A stretch of DNA of 64,000 bases from Vandiemenella viatica (GCA_031002005.1 JARYHS010009186.1:99419992-99483991); one strand, 5' to 3'. Shown: positions 10,346 through 21,636, counted from the first letter of the stretch. Made by a program: numbers and translations. The notes: generated from the letters alone by a model not told the origin.

Positions 10346-11922
10346 GCTATAATATCTTTGTGGTTGGCCATGATCCACAGTTGTATAAATGTTAATGAAT
10401 TAAACAGGTTATAGACATTTATAAAAATATTTAAGATATCTGTAATTAATAAAAAATAAAACAACTTCACCTCAATTTTTTTACAGTTGTTTGAAGCAAA
10501 CATTTTGAAAATTTAGTATAAGACATATGTCTCTTGTAGCAAGCATTTGATGAAATTTTACAATGAACGTGAGCCACAATACAATATACATTTATATATA
10601 ATATAGCACAAAATTCTCTCTCTCTTTTTTTAATTCAACACATCATTTCAGTAATTTTCGAAAAGCTGCGACTCCTATTTTCAGCAACATGACTCCCTTC
10701 GTATTTCTGTGGCAAATTAATTTGAACATTCTGCATTAAATCTCCCACGTGAAGGTCATGCTTTGTTAGTCACAATGATAAACACTTTTTCTCCTCCCTT
10801 GTGTTAACGTTTCTTGGCAAGATAACTTTTTTCCATTGATCGATATTTATTTTCCAGTTAAACTCGTTAATATTTATAATCAATGATAGTAAGAGTTATT
10901 TTATATTTTCAATAATCATAAAAGTAATGGTAACTTAGCGATAGTATCAAAACTTGAATAGGAGTGGCCTCAATTGACATTAAATTTTATGCTGGCCATA
11001 TTCTGTTCATAGTTTCGACATAATCAGTTCATGATTTTTAAGTTATATTTATGTGTCTTAATATACAGTTAGTAAATTTAACGCATTAATGTAAAAGCGC
11101 TAGTAATTTCTTTGGAATTCCAGCACCATACGGTATCTGTAAAACTTTCATTGGTGAAGCAGATATGAATACACGTGACACATTAATCAGTGAAATAAAC
11201 ATCTATGAAGTTGAGTTTACTCAGGAATAAAAATAGAAGTTAATTACAGAACCTGAAAGCTGTGGTTTTGTTTGTATCGTATTCAGAAACACATTATTGA
11301 CTTCTGAACACAAGTAATAAGAAAAAATGCAAAACTTTAAGAAATAATATACCAGAGCACACATAGAAGTTGTGTTTATAGTTTCACTGTGTGGTTTTGT
11401 GTTTTTCGGAAAAAAAAAATATTTTAGTCACAAATATAATATGCCTGTGTTTGTGCAATTGAGTTCGTTGTTTATTGTGTCTCTTTTCCAGTCACAAACT
11501 TTTTTTCTTTTTTTTTCCTGATAAGTGATTTTCATTTTTTGAGCCTCTACTGTGGAGAAAATAATATCCAAAATATCTCTGTTGATCTTTCTGTCCAAAA
11601 GAAAAGAATTGTTTTTTTCTGGGAAAATTTGTTTTACCTTTTCGGAGTAATTCCTTACTGGAGTGATCTGCCCCAGATTTTATTTTTTTAAATGGGTTTA
11701 AATTGTTTTTGCTTCATTTGAAAGTCTACCCGTGCTCACAGATTTCACCATAATAGACGCCATCTCGTACAGTTAGATGGATTATATTTTCCGAAATGGC
11801 AACTAAGGAGGAATGTTTGTCTTTTCCCATTATTGACTCATTTTTGTCACTGTTCCAATAACGAGAGGTATTAATCATTGCATTCTCTATAGATCTTCGA
11901 AATATCTGTTTAACAAAAAATG
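10346..11922. other. AT-rich intergenic stretch
   Basis: No convincing ORF, RNA gene or terminal repeat. It is the left flank of the LTR element; its last four bases (acat) are that element's target duplication. Confidence 0.5.
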
Positions 11923-11926
11923 ACAT

Positions 11927-12653
11927 TGTAACAGCCCTAATACCTGAATTTTGAATAATATTGTACTGTGTGAAATATTTGTAGTGAGCCAAAGTTTGCT
12001 TGAAAGTGATTTGATATGTTTATTTTGTAAATTCTTGTAAATAAGTGTATATAGACTTTGTTTTAGGTAAGAAAATTATTTAAAGACCATTTAATATGTT
12101 TAAGAACCGAATGGTGCAAGAGAATTTATTAAAAGTTTGTAATTCCATGTACTACTGTAATTTACGATGTCTACAGGACAATCTTCCACCATTTGAAAGG
12201 ATTTCTGTAAATAATTTTGTATTTAAGTATCGATAATTACCATTTCTAATCATTTTGTAATGTTATTAATTAATTTTGTATCAATTCCGATTGTTTTTAA
12301 TATGTTTGATTGTTTGAGTGATTGTTAATGATCGAGAAATATCGGGCGGATGCCTTTGAAGAATTCTCGTAATTTCGATAGACTCTATATAAACAGATCG
12401 CCTGGACAGAGAAGTCAGTTTGCATTAAGTATTAATTCAGTGTTACAGAGACATTCATGCAAGTTTTCATTCAGTTTTCGATTCAAGTATTCAGTAAGTC
12501 AGTATTGCATCTTTGGATTGTAACAACTATGCTTGTGAATGTCGCAGACTTGTTTTGATTGAAAATAAACGAGCATCAACATAACTAGGTTTTTTGGTGG
12601 ACTTTATTAATTAATTAATGCAGTAAATTAAGCCACCCAAAAGAACCTTAACA
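11927..12653 (+). repeat. 5' LTR
   Basis: Starts TGT and ends ACA. A TATA box (tatataaa, 12386-12393) and a poly(A) signal (aataaa, 12564-12569) suggest U3 up to about 12415 and R/U5 after it. It is nearly identical to the 3' copy; the visible differences are one base at about 12128, a base change plus one-base length change at about 12590 and one base at about 12632. Confidence 0.93.
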
Positions 12654-12671
12654 TGGCGACCGTTGACATGA
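12654..12671 (+). other. Primer binding site candidate
   Basis: The sequence tggcgaccgttgacatgac directly follows the LTR end. It begins TGG as a complement to tRNA 3' CCA would. The tggcgaccg start resembles the tRNA-Arg-type site of some insect gypsy-class elements; the tRNA assignment is tentative. Confidence 0.65.
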
Positions 12672-13156
12672 CGAGAAGTTCTTAAACATCTGTGGGATGT
12701 TTATCTTCTAAAAAGAATCTGCAGAAATTGCGACGGATTATCGGCGATAAGCGAAAATAACCTGCGAGAAAATTTCGACCGGCTACGCCACACGTAGAGC
12801 TTATACAGGCGACACGGATCTGACGGCAAGCGGACCTTCTTCGGCCTAAGGCGGAGATTTTTCCATCGGGAATCGGTTGTAATCTTCCGACGACGAGTGG
12901 ATTTCCTTCGGCCTCAAAATCGTCTTCCTACAGTGAATTGTGAAAAGTGTGGTTAAGTGTTTGAAGTCAGTGTGGTGTTTAATGATTAATTAAGTGCTTC
13001 TAAGTGAAATTTAATGTGATACAAAAGTGAGGAATAACTGTAAGTACGGCATTGAATATTCAAGTGATTTCTTTTGCATGTTATAGTGTGACAGATTGGA
13101 AAGATTTTAATTTTACTTAATTTTGTTTTTTATATTGATTTTGCTAATTACTAAAA

Positions 13157-14344
13157 ATGGCTGAGAGTCAAAATTTGCAAACAAAGTTAGAATCCTTGGT
13201 ATTACGAGTATGTAGTTATCTGAATACAGAATTTTCTGAAATTAACAGTAAGTCAAATATAAATGTTACTGAGGAAGCAGTATACTCTGAGAGCAGGAAG
13301 GGGGTGATTCAAGAGATAGAAATTGTTCCTAATCATGACGATTGTGGCTTCTCAATCATTTCAGTAGATGAGAATAATGAATTTTATGTTGAAGATTTGC
13401 GGGATGGTCATTGTTTGATTACTAAAAACAATGCTGAATTCATAGTTCACAAGACAGTTTGGCTAGCAGAAACTGGGGGGCCACAACATGGCATTATTGG
13501 GACTATGTGTGGTTGTATTGGTGGGAAGAAGGTTTTTAAAAAAGCTGAGATTAACGAATTTCTTAAATATCTTGAAGATGAGGATGATACTATAGTGTCA
13601 GTAGAAGATTTATATGCGGAGGAGAGTCGGGAGGTAGGATGTTTTTCCACTGAACCAAGGAAGAATGAAAGAAGTTGTGTACAGATTCCTAAGTTGGAAA
13701 AATGCTCTGAATTTGATTTAGATGACACGATGCTTGGCACTTTATTTGATGTAGACGAGGATATAGAAGAAATGGGTAAGATTGTGGGTCCAGGTACCAA
13801 CTGCTATAGCTTTAATACCATTTTTATGAATAATCCCCGAGAAGATTTGTTGGAAGAGGTAGAGGTAGCAGCAAGTGAATTTCAGGATAAGGTTATGACA
13901 GATGTAATTAATGATGTTGATGATTTAAAGACTGATAATAAGATAAAGTGGGAAGGGGACTACCATAGTACCTTATCACTAGAATCAGTGTGCGAAAGTA
14001 ATAATTTTCATGTAGAAGATTTTCGAAATGGTCACTGCCTAATTACAAAAAAGAGTGCAGAATTTATAGTGCATACTACAGTGTGGCTATCGGAAACTTA
14101 TAAGGTCCAGAATGGCATAGTTGGGACTATGTGTGCTAGGATAGGTGGTAATGAAGTTTGTAGAAGTGCTGAAATCGAGGAGTTTCTCAGATATCTTGAA
14201 GATGAAGGTGATACAGTGGTGTGGATAGGAGACCCAGATGAGGAGGAGAATTGTAAGTCAAAGTATTTGTCTTCTAAAAGAGAGAGGTTGAAAAGCCTTA
14301 TGTACCAATCCCTAAGTTGGAAAAATGTCCTAATTTTGACCTAG
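13157..14344 (+). CDS. Unrecognised acidic protein with duplicated module, inside the LTR element
   Basis: A 395-residue ORF starts at the first ATG after a ~500-nt leader. A module of about 130 residues occurs twice, at roughly residues 73-206 and 281-395. Shared blocks are VEDxRxGHCLIT, AEFIVHxTVWLxET, GIxGTMCxxIGG, AEIxEFLxYLEDE and DT. After the first module comes an acidic tail, PKLEKCSEFDLDDTM then LFDVDEDIEE. A signal peptide, membrane segment, zinc knuckle and protease/RT motifs are all absent. The second copy of the acidic tail continues in a different frame at 14317. It does not resemble a gag that I know. A captured host gene fragment or a highly diverged gag are the alternatives. 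Function unknown. Confidence 0.75.
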   Translation: MAESQNLQTKLESLVLRVCSYLNTEFSEINSKSNINVTEEAVYSESRKGVIQEIEIVPNHDDCGFSIISVDENNEFYVEDLRDGHCLITKNNAEFIVHKTVWLAETGGPQHGIIGTMCGCIGGKKVFKKAEINEFLKYLEDEDDTIVSVEDLYAEESREVGCFSTEPRKNERSCVQIPKLEKCSEFDLDDTMLGTLFDVDEDIEEMGKIVGPGTNCYSFNTIFMNNPREDLLEEVEVAASEFQDKVMTDVINDVDDLKTDNKIKWEGDYHSTLSLESVCESNNFHVEDFRNGHCLITKKSAEFIVHTTVWLSETYKVQNGIVGTMCARIGGNEVCRSAEIEEFLRYLEDEGDTVVWIGDPDEEENCKSKYLSSKRERLKSLMYQSLSWKNVLILT

Positions 14345-14826
14345 CTGATACGTTATTTAGCTCTGTATTTGGTGTAGATGATGACAATGAAGAAATGGGT
14401 GGGAGTAAGGATTTATCTGAACCAGTTTCTTATCTGGAAAATTGTACAGAATGTGACTTAGATGACAATATGTTTTGTACCCTCTTTGATGTGGAAGCTA
14501 ATAGTGAAGTAGTAGTTGCTGAGAAAAATAATTATTTTGTGGAGGAAGTCAGTAAGCCAGATGTTAAAACAGTTTTAGGAACTGATTCAGATAAGTTGGT
14601 AAGTTTAAGTAGTAATCAGATGATGAAGAGTGGGGTTGGGAGTAATGATGGACTAAACTGTAGTAGTGAGAATAATAAATTTGTATTACCAGTAGAGTCA
14701 GCAACATTGCTTTTAAGTGACAATCAATTTGCTAAAACAGAACCATTGTATGTCTCAGCTGTTGCGTGGTTGTACCAAAGTCTGTTGTCTGAGATGATTG
14801 GAAGTGTGTGTTTTGTCTGTATATAA
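14317..14826 (+). CDS. Second frame of the unrecognised LTR-element protein
   Basis: It opens with MEKCPNFDLADTLFSSVFGV, which repeats the acidic tail seen at about 13697-13770. A third copy of that motif (LENCTECDLDDNMFCTLFDV) lies at about 14436-14495. The frame is shifted by -1 (or +2) relative to 13157-14344 and overlaps it by 28 nt. In frame 1 the homology already reads VPIPKLEKC upstream of the ATG, so this looks like the continuation of one protein after a frame break near 14280-14300. A separate small protein starting at its own ATG is the alternative. Confidence 0.6.
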   Translation: MEKCPNFDLADTLFSSVFGVDDDNEEMGGSKDLSEPVSYLENCTECDLDDNMFCTLFDVEANSEVVVAEKNNYFVEEVSKPDVKTVLGTDSDKLVSLSSNQMMKSGVGSNDGLNCSSENNKFVLPVESATLLLSDNQFAKTEPLYVSAVAWLYQSLLSEMIGSVCFVCI

Positions 14827-15500
14827 TGAAGCTTTGTGTAAATAGAAATGTAATATTAGATGTGTATACAAAAGTTGAAGAAAACTGGAAGGTTAGGAAA
14901 AAGTAACTTACATGGTTCTGGGTTTCCAGGGAAATCCTGGAACCCACTTATGAAAATTAATTGAAATGCATGGTTTGGGGAGGGGTCCCTACATGTAAAT
15001 ATCTAATTTTGTAAATAAGTTTTTGAATTGATGCATGTAAATAGTTTGTGTGAGTACTTAAGTTCAGATGCAGATGTAAGCATTTCAATGTATAATTTGT
15101 GACAGTTTTGTGTAGAAACTTTTGATATTTTTATGATGTTGTGACTGTCTACATTTTGGTGACAAATTATCAGTTGTAAAATGTAAACAGACTGGTGTAA
15201 TTAACAAGCAGACATCAGGTGTGTAATTCGGAGTGAAAAATAATTGTAACTTAAGGTGATGGCATTGAACGTTTGTTGAAAAAATGATTGGACCTGAGAA
15301 AAGACAATTATTGTAAACAAAATCAGTGTCATGGACTATGTGCAGATGTTGTATGTGATGAAGAATTGTATTTGTTCATTGTAAAAGTCATTATGGTTGA
15401 TTGATTGTAATCTGTTCGTGTCTGCATTATGTGTACATTCAACCTGCTTAGATTCGTGACGGATTCAATCAATTTTATCTATGTAAAATTAAGTGAATCC
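14827..15500. other. Noncoding 3' interior of the LTR element
   Basis: AT-rich, without long ORFs, and rich in tgtaaat-like words. It ends at the polypurine tract at 15501-15510. Where pol would be expected there is no RT or integrase motif in any frame. Confidence 0.7.
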
Positions 15501-15511
15501 TGGGGAGGGGT

Positions 15512-16237
15512 TGTAACAGCCCTAATACCTGAATTTTGAATAATATTGTACTGTGTGAAATATTTGTAGTGAGCCAAAGTTTGCTTGAAAGTGATTTGAT
15601 ATGTTTATTTTGTAAATTCTTGTAAATAAGTGTATATAGACTTTGTTTTAGGTAAGAAAATTATTTAAAGACCATTTAATATGTTTAAGAACCGAATGGT
15701 GCAAGAGAATTTACTAAAAGTTTGTAATTCCATGTACTACTGTAATTTACGATGTCTACAGGACAATCTTCCACCATTTGAAAGGATTTCTGTAAATAAT
15801 TTTGTATTTAAGTATCGATAATTACCATTTCTAATCATTTTGTAATGTTATTAATTAATTTTGTATCAATTCCGATTGTTTTTAATATGTTTGATTGTTT
15901 GAGTGATTGTTAATGATCGAGAAATATCGGGCGGATGCCTTTGAAGAATTCTCGTAATTTCGATAGACTCTATATAAACAGATCGCCTGGACAGAGAAGT
16001 CAGTTTGCATTAAGTATTAATTCAGTGTTACAGAGACATTCATGCAAGTTTTCATTCAGTTTTCGATTCAAGTATTCAGTAAGTCAGTATTGCATCTTTG
16101 GATTGTAACAACTATGCTTGTGAATGTCGCAGACTTGTTTTGATTGAAAATAAACGAGCATCAACATAACTAGGTGTTTGGTGGACTTTATTAATTAATT
16201 AATGCAGTAAATTAAACCACCCAAAAGAACCTTAACA
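15512..16237 (+). repeat. 3' LTR
   Basis: Direct copy of 11927-12653 with the same TGT...ACA ends and the same TATA and poly(A) signals. It is preceded by the purine tract tggggagggg and followed by acat, the target duplication. The close match to the 5' LTR points to recent insertion. Confidence 0.93.
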
Positions 16238-16241
16238 ACAT

Positions 16242-17839
16242 GCTAAGCACTCTTTTGGCTGCGAAGGAAGCCTTCTACAGAAACAATGTGATACGGAGGG
16301 TAAACCTGAACTGAAGATCCAGAATCAGAAAGCATATTTGATTCCCTTTTAGTGTGATGCTCTTAAAATATACTTACATATTGCTAAGAAAGTGGATAAG
16401 GTATCGATAAAAATACTAACAGTATTATAGAGATCTCATGTATTTTAATTTAAAGATTAACTTTTCGTAATGTTGGTATGATCCCACATCCTTTATATCA
16501 TGGCACTCACTACTAATTTCTTCATCAGCTGTGAGAGTTTATGTCTGTTAACCTAAAGACAACAACCAGATGACGGAAACTATTTAAACTATTCACTGTA
16601 TCGAGATGTAAACTTCACTCGATTTACCTTTCTGATAACAGTATTTATCACGACAACGTGAACCAGCGCCACATCAGTTTCCCCTGCTAGCTATACAACA
16701 CATGCAACACAGTGGCGAAGACGAACCTATACACCGCAGCGCGATGTGAGACGACTAAAAATGGAAGATTTTTCAACATCAGAAAACAAAACATATGTTA
16801 AATTATTCATTCCACAAAACATATATCTAGAATAAAAAATAGTTATGAGAACATATTTAATAAATATTTAAGCATCGATTAATAAACTAACTTTTACATA
16901 CAAACAAACTCAAACAAACAAAACAAAAACAAAAAACACATTTTCCCAGCAAAATGTCGAAATTCAGTAGTACAGCCATCACGAAATCGAACATTTATAA
17001 CATAGTGTAATACCAAAGCACATACACTGATAAACAATTCGAGGTAAGACTGATGACACAAAGTTCGCCCGAACGAGTTGCTAATACTCTGGCGTTTCTA
17101 CATATCTTAAGCACGTTCTTTTTAGAAATGACAGGAAAATTGCTAACAGCTTCTGCAATTATTTTAATTTTCCCTTAACAGTATTTTATGAACACAATAA
17201 CTACATCAATACCAAGAAATAACTAATTAATTACCATTGTTCTTGATAAAAGACCGTGTTAATGCGGTTTGAGGAAACAGATATTCCAAAAGTAATACTT
17301 GCATGCCTTTTACCAAATTGATATCCAAATCCAATGACAGCTGCTTAGAATTTGACAGATTTTCGCTGAATCATAACAGGATCTATTTCTGCATTTCTCT
17401 GAATTTAGAAGCAGTATCGTTACCATAACATACCACATCAACGGTCACACATGGATAAGCAACACTTCAAGATTCATTGTTTTTGGAATTGAGGCACAAA
17501 CCATCTCTTTCAGCAACTGTCATTCTGAACAAAAGGTAATGGTCGCATATTACCAACGACATAATGACACCGATGAGTTCTGTCATTACCTGGGCAATGC
17601 CGATTGTTACATTTCCGTGATTAACCCCTGAACTGCGACGTAAACATTTTTTCCAAATATACTTCGTTTTCATCACCATACTGTAGCTGTTGGACAGGTT
17701 ATCTGTAACGCTCAAATTCTACAGGAGTTGATTAATATGTTCTTTAAATGCTTCTGGCAAGAACCAACTTAGTGGACGCGTTAATAATTTCAGTAATTTC
17801 CTGATTGTATTTCCGGAATGTCTAGTAACTTTTTATTTT
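16242..17839. other. AT-rich stretch without recognisable genes
   Basis: Only short unassignable ORFs on both strands. Homopurine and AAAC-rich words occur around 16905-16945. I see no terminal repeats. Confidence 0.5.
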
Positions 17840-18200
17840 AATTTAATTGCAATGGAGCACACGCTCCGGTGGCAATTTCCCTACACGCCTAACTTCCCCC
17901 TATCTTGCACCCACCTACATTTGCCGTCTACAAATTTTCACTTTAAATTCTTTTAATGTTTTCGGTAAGTTATCCATCATTTCCCTCGGTAACTCATTCC
18001 AATCCCTGACACCCTTACCTAAAAAAGAAAATCTTCCCACACCCTTGTGCCTTAAATCGAGTGCCAGCTAGTGGTCATGGTCATCTTTTCCCTTCCATGA
18101 ACTACTTTTCATACCTACTCAAATATCTTTCCATGCCTCATCGCCAGTATACGCCCTGTACATTCCCATGACCCTCCTCATCCTAACTATTTAATTGTTC
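17840..18200 (-). mobile_element. LINE 3' fragment (RT C-terminal region), minus strand
   Basis: On the minus strand it encodes pieces such as LRHKGVGRFSFLG, WNELPREMMDNLPKT and FKVKICRRQM, a usual RT C-terminal ending (the WNxLPxEI block). A second diverged copy of the same segment, in the same orientation, lies at 44678-44975. Upstream RT parts are missing, so it is a truncated relic. Confidence 0.7.
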
Positions 18201-19338
18201 CGAATACCGTATAGGAATTTAATCTATACTGCTATGAAACTTTAACGAAATTGTGTCTGTACGGTATAAATGTTTTTAAAAAGTGACATGAATCGATTAT
18301 CGCGATTTCTCTGAAAACAGAATGATTATTTTTCAAATTTGCAACTTTTTTTTTCGGCATTACGCAGAAACTACTCAAAAGATTTTGTGTGAAATTTCAC
18401 AGTTCGAAGGTTTAGTATCTGTGTTAAGATCTGACGTATGTTTCATCACACTACCTCAACTTACGACGAAACAGGGTACTAAAATCTGTTTTGTTTTTTT
18501 TTTTTTTTTTTTTGGAGCGACAGACTACGCGTGGGATTATGGTAAACACACCTCTTATGTTTTTTCAAGATAAATAGCGAGTAACTTCAACAGCTGTGGT
18601 GAAATTAGTTTTTTTAAATGCCCCGTAGCTCTTTTCTTGCAGTATCTTAGTTTTACGTTTGGTTTGATTAGAAATTAGAGCTACTTGTCACAGATTGTTC
18701 ATTATACGAATTTTTATTTTGCCTTTGAATTGTATTTTAAGAGTTAACAAATTTTATTAAGTTATTGACAGTAATTTACAAATCTATTGTTAAACGGCAA
18801 CAAGCTTCTCTCTGCTCCTTATGGACGAAGTTGTGATCAAAACCTAATGAGTATACGAGCAAAGTTTGCTTTGATTCTTTTAATACCTTCTTAAATAATT
18901 AGCCCACCTACATAAAACTACATTTAAAACATTACATTCTCGATGAGAGAAAAAGTTAGGAAAATAGGGCGTAAGCTGTTTATGCGTAGTGCGCAACAAA
19001 ACCGACTAATCTTCCTGGTTGACTCTACCAGCCAATGGTATTTTTCCTATTATCCGATTATCTGGAGGAAACAATGTAGAATTCTACTGTGTTTAACCGT
19101 GCGCTAACATTAATAGTTTGTGCCGCTTAAAAAGCACTGTATTAGTTATGAATCACATATCAGAAGAAATAAAATGCATTCAGATAAGCATAAAACTTCC
19201 TGAATACCTTGTGCTATTAATGTCGCAACCTAATTGCCAGTAAAATATCCTAAAACCCATCGAAAAAAACGCGAATGACTTTATTCATGAGCTAATTTCT
19301 GCTGAATTATAGACTGAACGTTTGCCAATGGCAGGGAT
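18201..19338. other. AT-rich stretch; T-run at about 18492-18512
   Basis: No gene recognised. A run of about 20 T lies near 18500. Confidence 0.5.
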
Positions 19339-19412
19339 TGATGTGGTGGCTCAGTGGTTAAGGCGTCTGACTGGAGATCAGAAGGTCCCAGGTTCGAATC
19401 CTGGTCGCGAAC
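19339..19412 (+). repeat. tRNA-like sequence, probable SINE head
   Basis: An anticodon stem TCTGA/TCAGA encloses the loop CTGGAGA (19371-19377), and a perfect T-arm ccaggttcgaatcctgg lies at 19388-19404. D-arm (A box) and B box are present. The acceptor ends pair poorly (about 5 of 7 with wobble) and the anticodon would be GGA, yet there is no long variable arm as a Ser tRNA needs. The stem matches tRNA-Trp, suggesting a tRNA-Trp-like ancestor. A diverged relative lies at 20737-20812. Confidence 0.6.
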
Positions 19413-19820
19413 CTTATGAAAATCCTTCCAGACGTTTTTGAGTGAATCATAGTCAAAGAAACGTAAGTTGGTTTTCGCAGTAGAAGTAATAACGTCCTAG
19501 AATATAATGAAGTTCAGTTCACTGCTATAAGTCTTTTTATGTTAAGTCTATTTTAGTTTCAGCATTTTGCCATATAGAAAATTTTATGTTTCTTCAATGA
19601 TGCTGACATAATTGATATCTTGACATACATAATTTCATAGAGTGATTGTGGCGAGGCCGGTTTATTGTTAGTGGTGTTCTTTACAACAATTGAACCAACT
19701 TTTTTTTACAAAATCTAATCATACTGAGTTTACCAATTTGGTAGGATTATTCCAAAATTCTCCTACCATTTCTCGTGGAAAACATGTCAGTAACTGTGTA
19801 AGTTTAATATTGTGAGTATA

Positions 19821-20528
19821 CACTGAAGAGCCAAAGAAACTGGTGTAGGCATACGTATGCAAACACAAAGATATGAAAACACTCAGAGTACGGCGCTGCG
19901 GTCGGCAACGCCTATATAAGACAACAGGTGTCTGACGCAGGCGTTAAATTTGTTACTGCTGCTACAATGGCAGGATATCACGATTTAAGTGAGTTTGAAC
20001 GTGGTGTTGTAATCGGCGCACGAGAGATGGGAGACGCGACGCTTTGGGGCGTGTGCAGATGGAGTGACATGGGACCCTTAATACGTCTGGATACGACTCT
20101 GACAGGTGACACGTACGTATGCATCCTGGCTTATCACCTGCATCCATTCATGTCCATTGTTTATTCCTACGGACTTGAGCAATTCCAGCAGGACAATGCG
20201 TCATCCCACACGTCAGAATTGCTACAGAGTGGCTCTAGGAAAACTCTTCTGAGTTTAAACATCTCCGCTGGACACCAAACTCTCCAGACATGAACATTAT
20301 TGAACATATCTGGGATGCCTTGCAACGTACCGTTCAGAAGAGATCTCCAACCCCTATTACTCTTACGGATTTATGAACAGCCCTGCAGGATGCATGGTAT
20401 CAATTCCCTCTAGCACTACTTCAGACGTTAGTCGAGTCCATGGCTCGTCGTGTTGCAGCACTTCTGCGGGCTCGCGGGGGCCCTACACGATATTAAGCAA
20501 GTGTACCAGTTTCTTTGGCTCTTCAGTG
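19821..20528 (+). mobile_element. Tc1-like element, internally deleted, 708 bp
   Basis: Ends cactgaagagccaaagaaac (19821) and the inverted gtttctttggctcttcagtg (to 20528), each bounded by TA (19819-19820, 20529-20530). This terminal repeat belongs to a Tc1-like family common in insects. Inside is a transposase frame with its middle missing. The short length (full elements of this type are near 1.6 kb) indicates an internal deletion. Confidence 0.92.
19928..20490 (+). pseudogene. Tc1-like transposase, internally deleted and frameshifted
   Basis: It opens with a typical N-terminus (HDLSEFERGVVIGAREMG), then jumps to the catalytic region HLHPFMSIV, FQQDNASSH (second catalytic Asp, codon at 20192) and, in another frame, SPDMNIIEHIWDAL (the Glu codon is at 20302) and ALLRARGGP near the C-terminus. 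The distance between the Asp and Glu is close to a DD34E spacing with a few extra bases. The first catalytic Asp and most of the HTH are deleted. Not functional. Confidence 0.88.
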
Positions 20529-20736
20529 TATGTTTGGCCTGTTTAATAATTGCACGAGCCGTTATAGGTATGGGATAGCCTGATCTTCAAGACAATTTCG
20601 TAAGCTTATCTAAAAATTAGGGGACTGGATGAAACTGCTCTTAAGCGTCTCAGACATTCGATCATATTAATTCGCTTGTAGACTATCTGAGGGAACGTAT
20701 CAATCGATATTATTACTAACCTGGTTAGAGAGGAAG

Positions 20737-20812
20737 TGGCATGGTGGATCAGTAGCTAAGACGTCTGACTGGAGATCGAAAAGGTCCTCGGTACGAGTCA
20801 CTGTCTCGGTGA
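20737..20812 (+). repeat. Degenerate tRNA-like sequence, relative of 19339-19412
   Basis: Shares gtctgactggagatc and the flanking order ggatcagtagctaag and aaggtcc with the copy at 19339. The T-arm is damaged (cggtacgagtcactg), so it could not fold as a tRNA. Two members in 1.5 kb support a SINE-type repeat. Confidence 0.55.
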
Positions 20813-21587
20813 AGATTCTTAAAGGCCTTTAACTCATCCAATGAACTCATGAAACATAATACGCACAGGACATGGCAGAAGCGCTTGTAAGTTACATAAA
20901 CCTTACCGTAAATTTTTGTTGTGTTGTAAATATATATTTGAAATGTAGTGAGTTCGTAGAGTATATATTTTAAATTTGATAATTTTGTTTAATGGTCAAA
21001 GATGCCCATAAAAGACAGTGCGGAGCATCTTTGAAAAACAGATGAAAAGAAGAGACGAAAAAGAAATGGTTTTAATGAAAGCATGAAGCGACAATGGATT
21101 AAATGAAAGAGGGAGTTTCGAAGAAGAAATTTTCAATGAAGTTGTATTTTTACAAGTAGTGTGTAAATTTTAAATGTAATGTATACAGAAATGAAAGAGA
21201 ATTAATGTATAGTTTGTAAGACATTTTGTAATAATAGGAAGGAATGTATTATGAAAAATAACCGAAGGTAAGTATTAATTGTATATTATCTTGTGAATAT
21301 AAATTACAGCAATAAATTGTAAGCTTAATGATCTAAGGAAACTGAACGAATTAATCCAGAAAGTTAATAAATGAATAAAAACTCCAATGACAAGATTTTT
21401 TAGATGTTAAGGTGTCGGAATGAACCAGATATTTTAACCCAGCAACAAGCTATTCAAATAACGGTTAATATCTGCAAAGTATATAGAAGGAAAAAAGTAA
21501 AATAAAAAAATACGGAAGACTGCGTACGGACATAATGTCACGTAGATTTGAAGATCTCTCTAGCATGCGGCCGGATCAATTGCTCGT
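20813..21587. other. AT-rich stretch without recognisable genes
   Basis: Short words such as tgtaaat and aatgaaag dominate. I see no ORF with motifs. Confidence 0.5.
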
Positions 21588-21636
21588 GGATGAACGAATT
21601 TTCGACGGTGTAACGTGCCATCATCTTCAGGTTGCG
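21588..21636 (-). ncRNA. Hammerhead-ribozyme-like motif, Penelope-like element
   Basis: On the minus strand: CTGAAGA (21630-21624), U, stem II GATGG paired with CCGTC around a 9-nt loop, GAAA, then a two-pair stem III capped by TTCG, then UUC at the expected cleavage position. The layout (CUGANGA-U-stem-GAAA-short stem III) equals that at 10300-10345. The bases that should form stem I do not pair, so this copy is probably decayed. The GIY-YIG part of a Penelope-like element lies upstream on the same strand. Confidence 0.5.

Larger units (their letters stand above)
11927..16237 (+). mobile_element. Young non-autonomous LTR retrotransposon with an unrecognised modular protein
   Basis: Two direct repeats of about 727 bp (11927-12653 and 15512-16237) begin tgtaacagccc and end ccttaaca. 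They differ at about four positions by eye. The flanks carry acat at 11923-11926 and 16238-16241. A primer-binding-site-like tggcgaccgttgaca follows the 5' LTR, and a polypurine tract (tggggagggg) precedes the 3' LTR. The 2.86-kb interior has no protease, RT, RNase H or integrase motif. It carries one long reading frame of unknown kind instead of gag-pol. It must rely on another element's enzymes if still mobile. Confidence 0.93.

Noticed and set aside
19339..19412. Functional tRNA-Ser(GGA) gene
   Set aside because: Acceptor stem pairs poorly and the long variable arm is missing; a diverged relative nearby fits a SINE.
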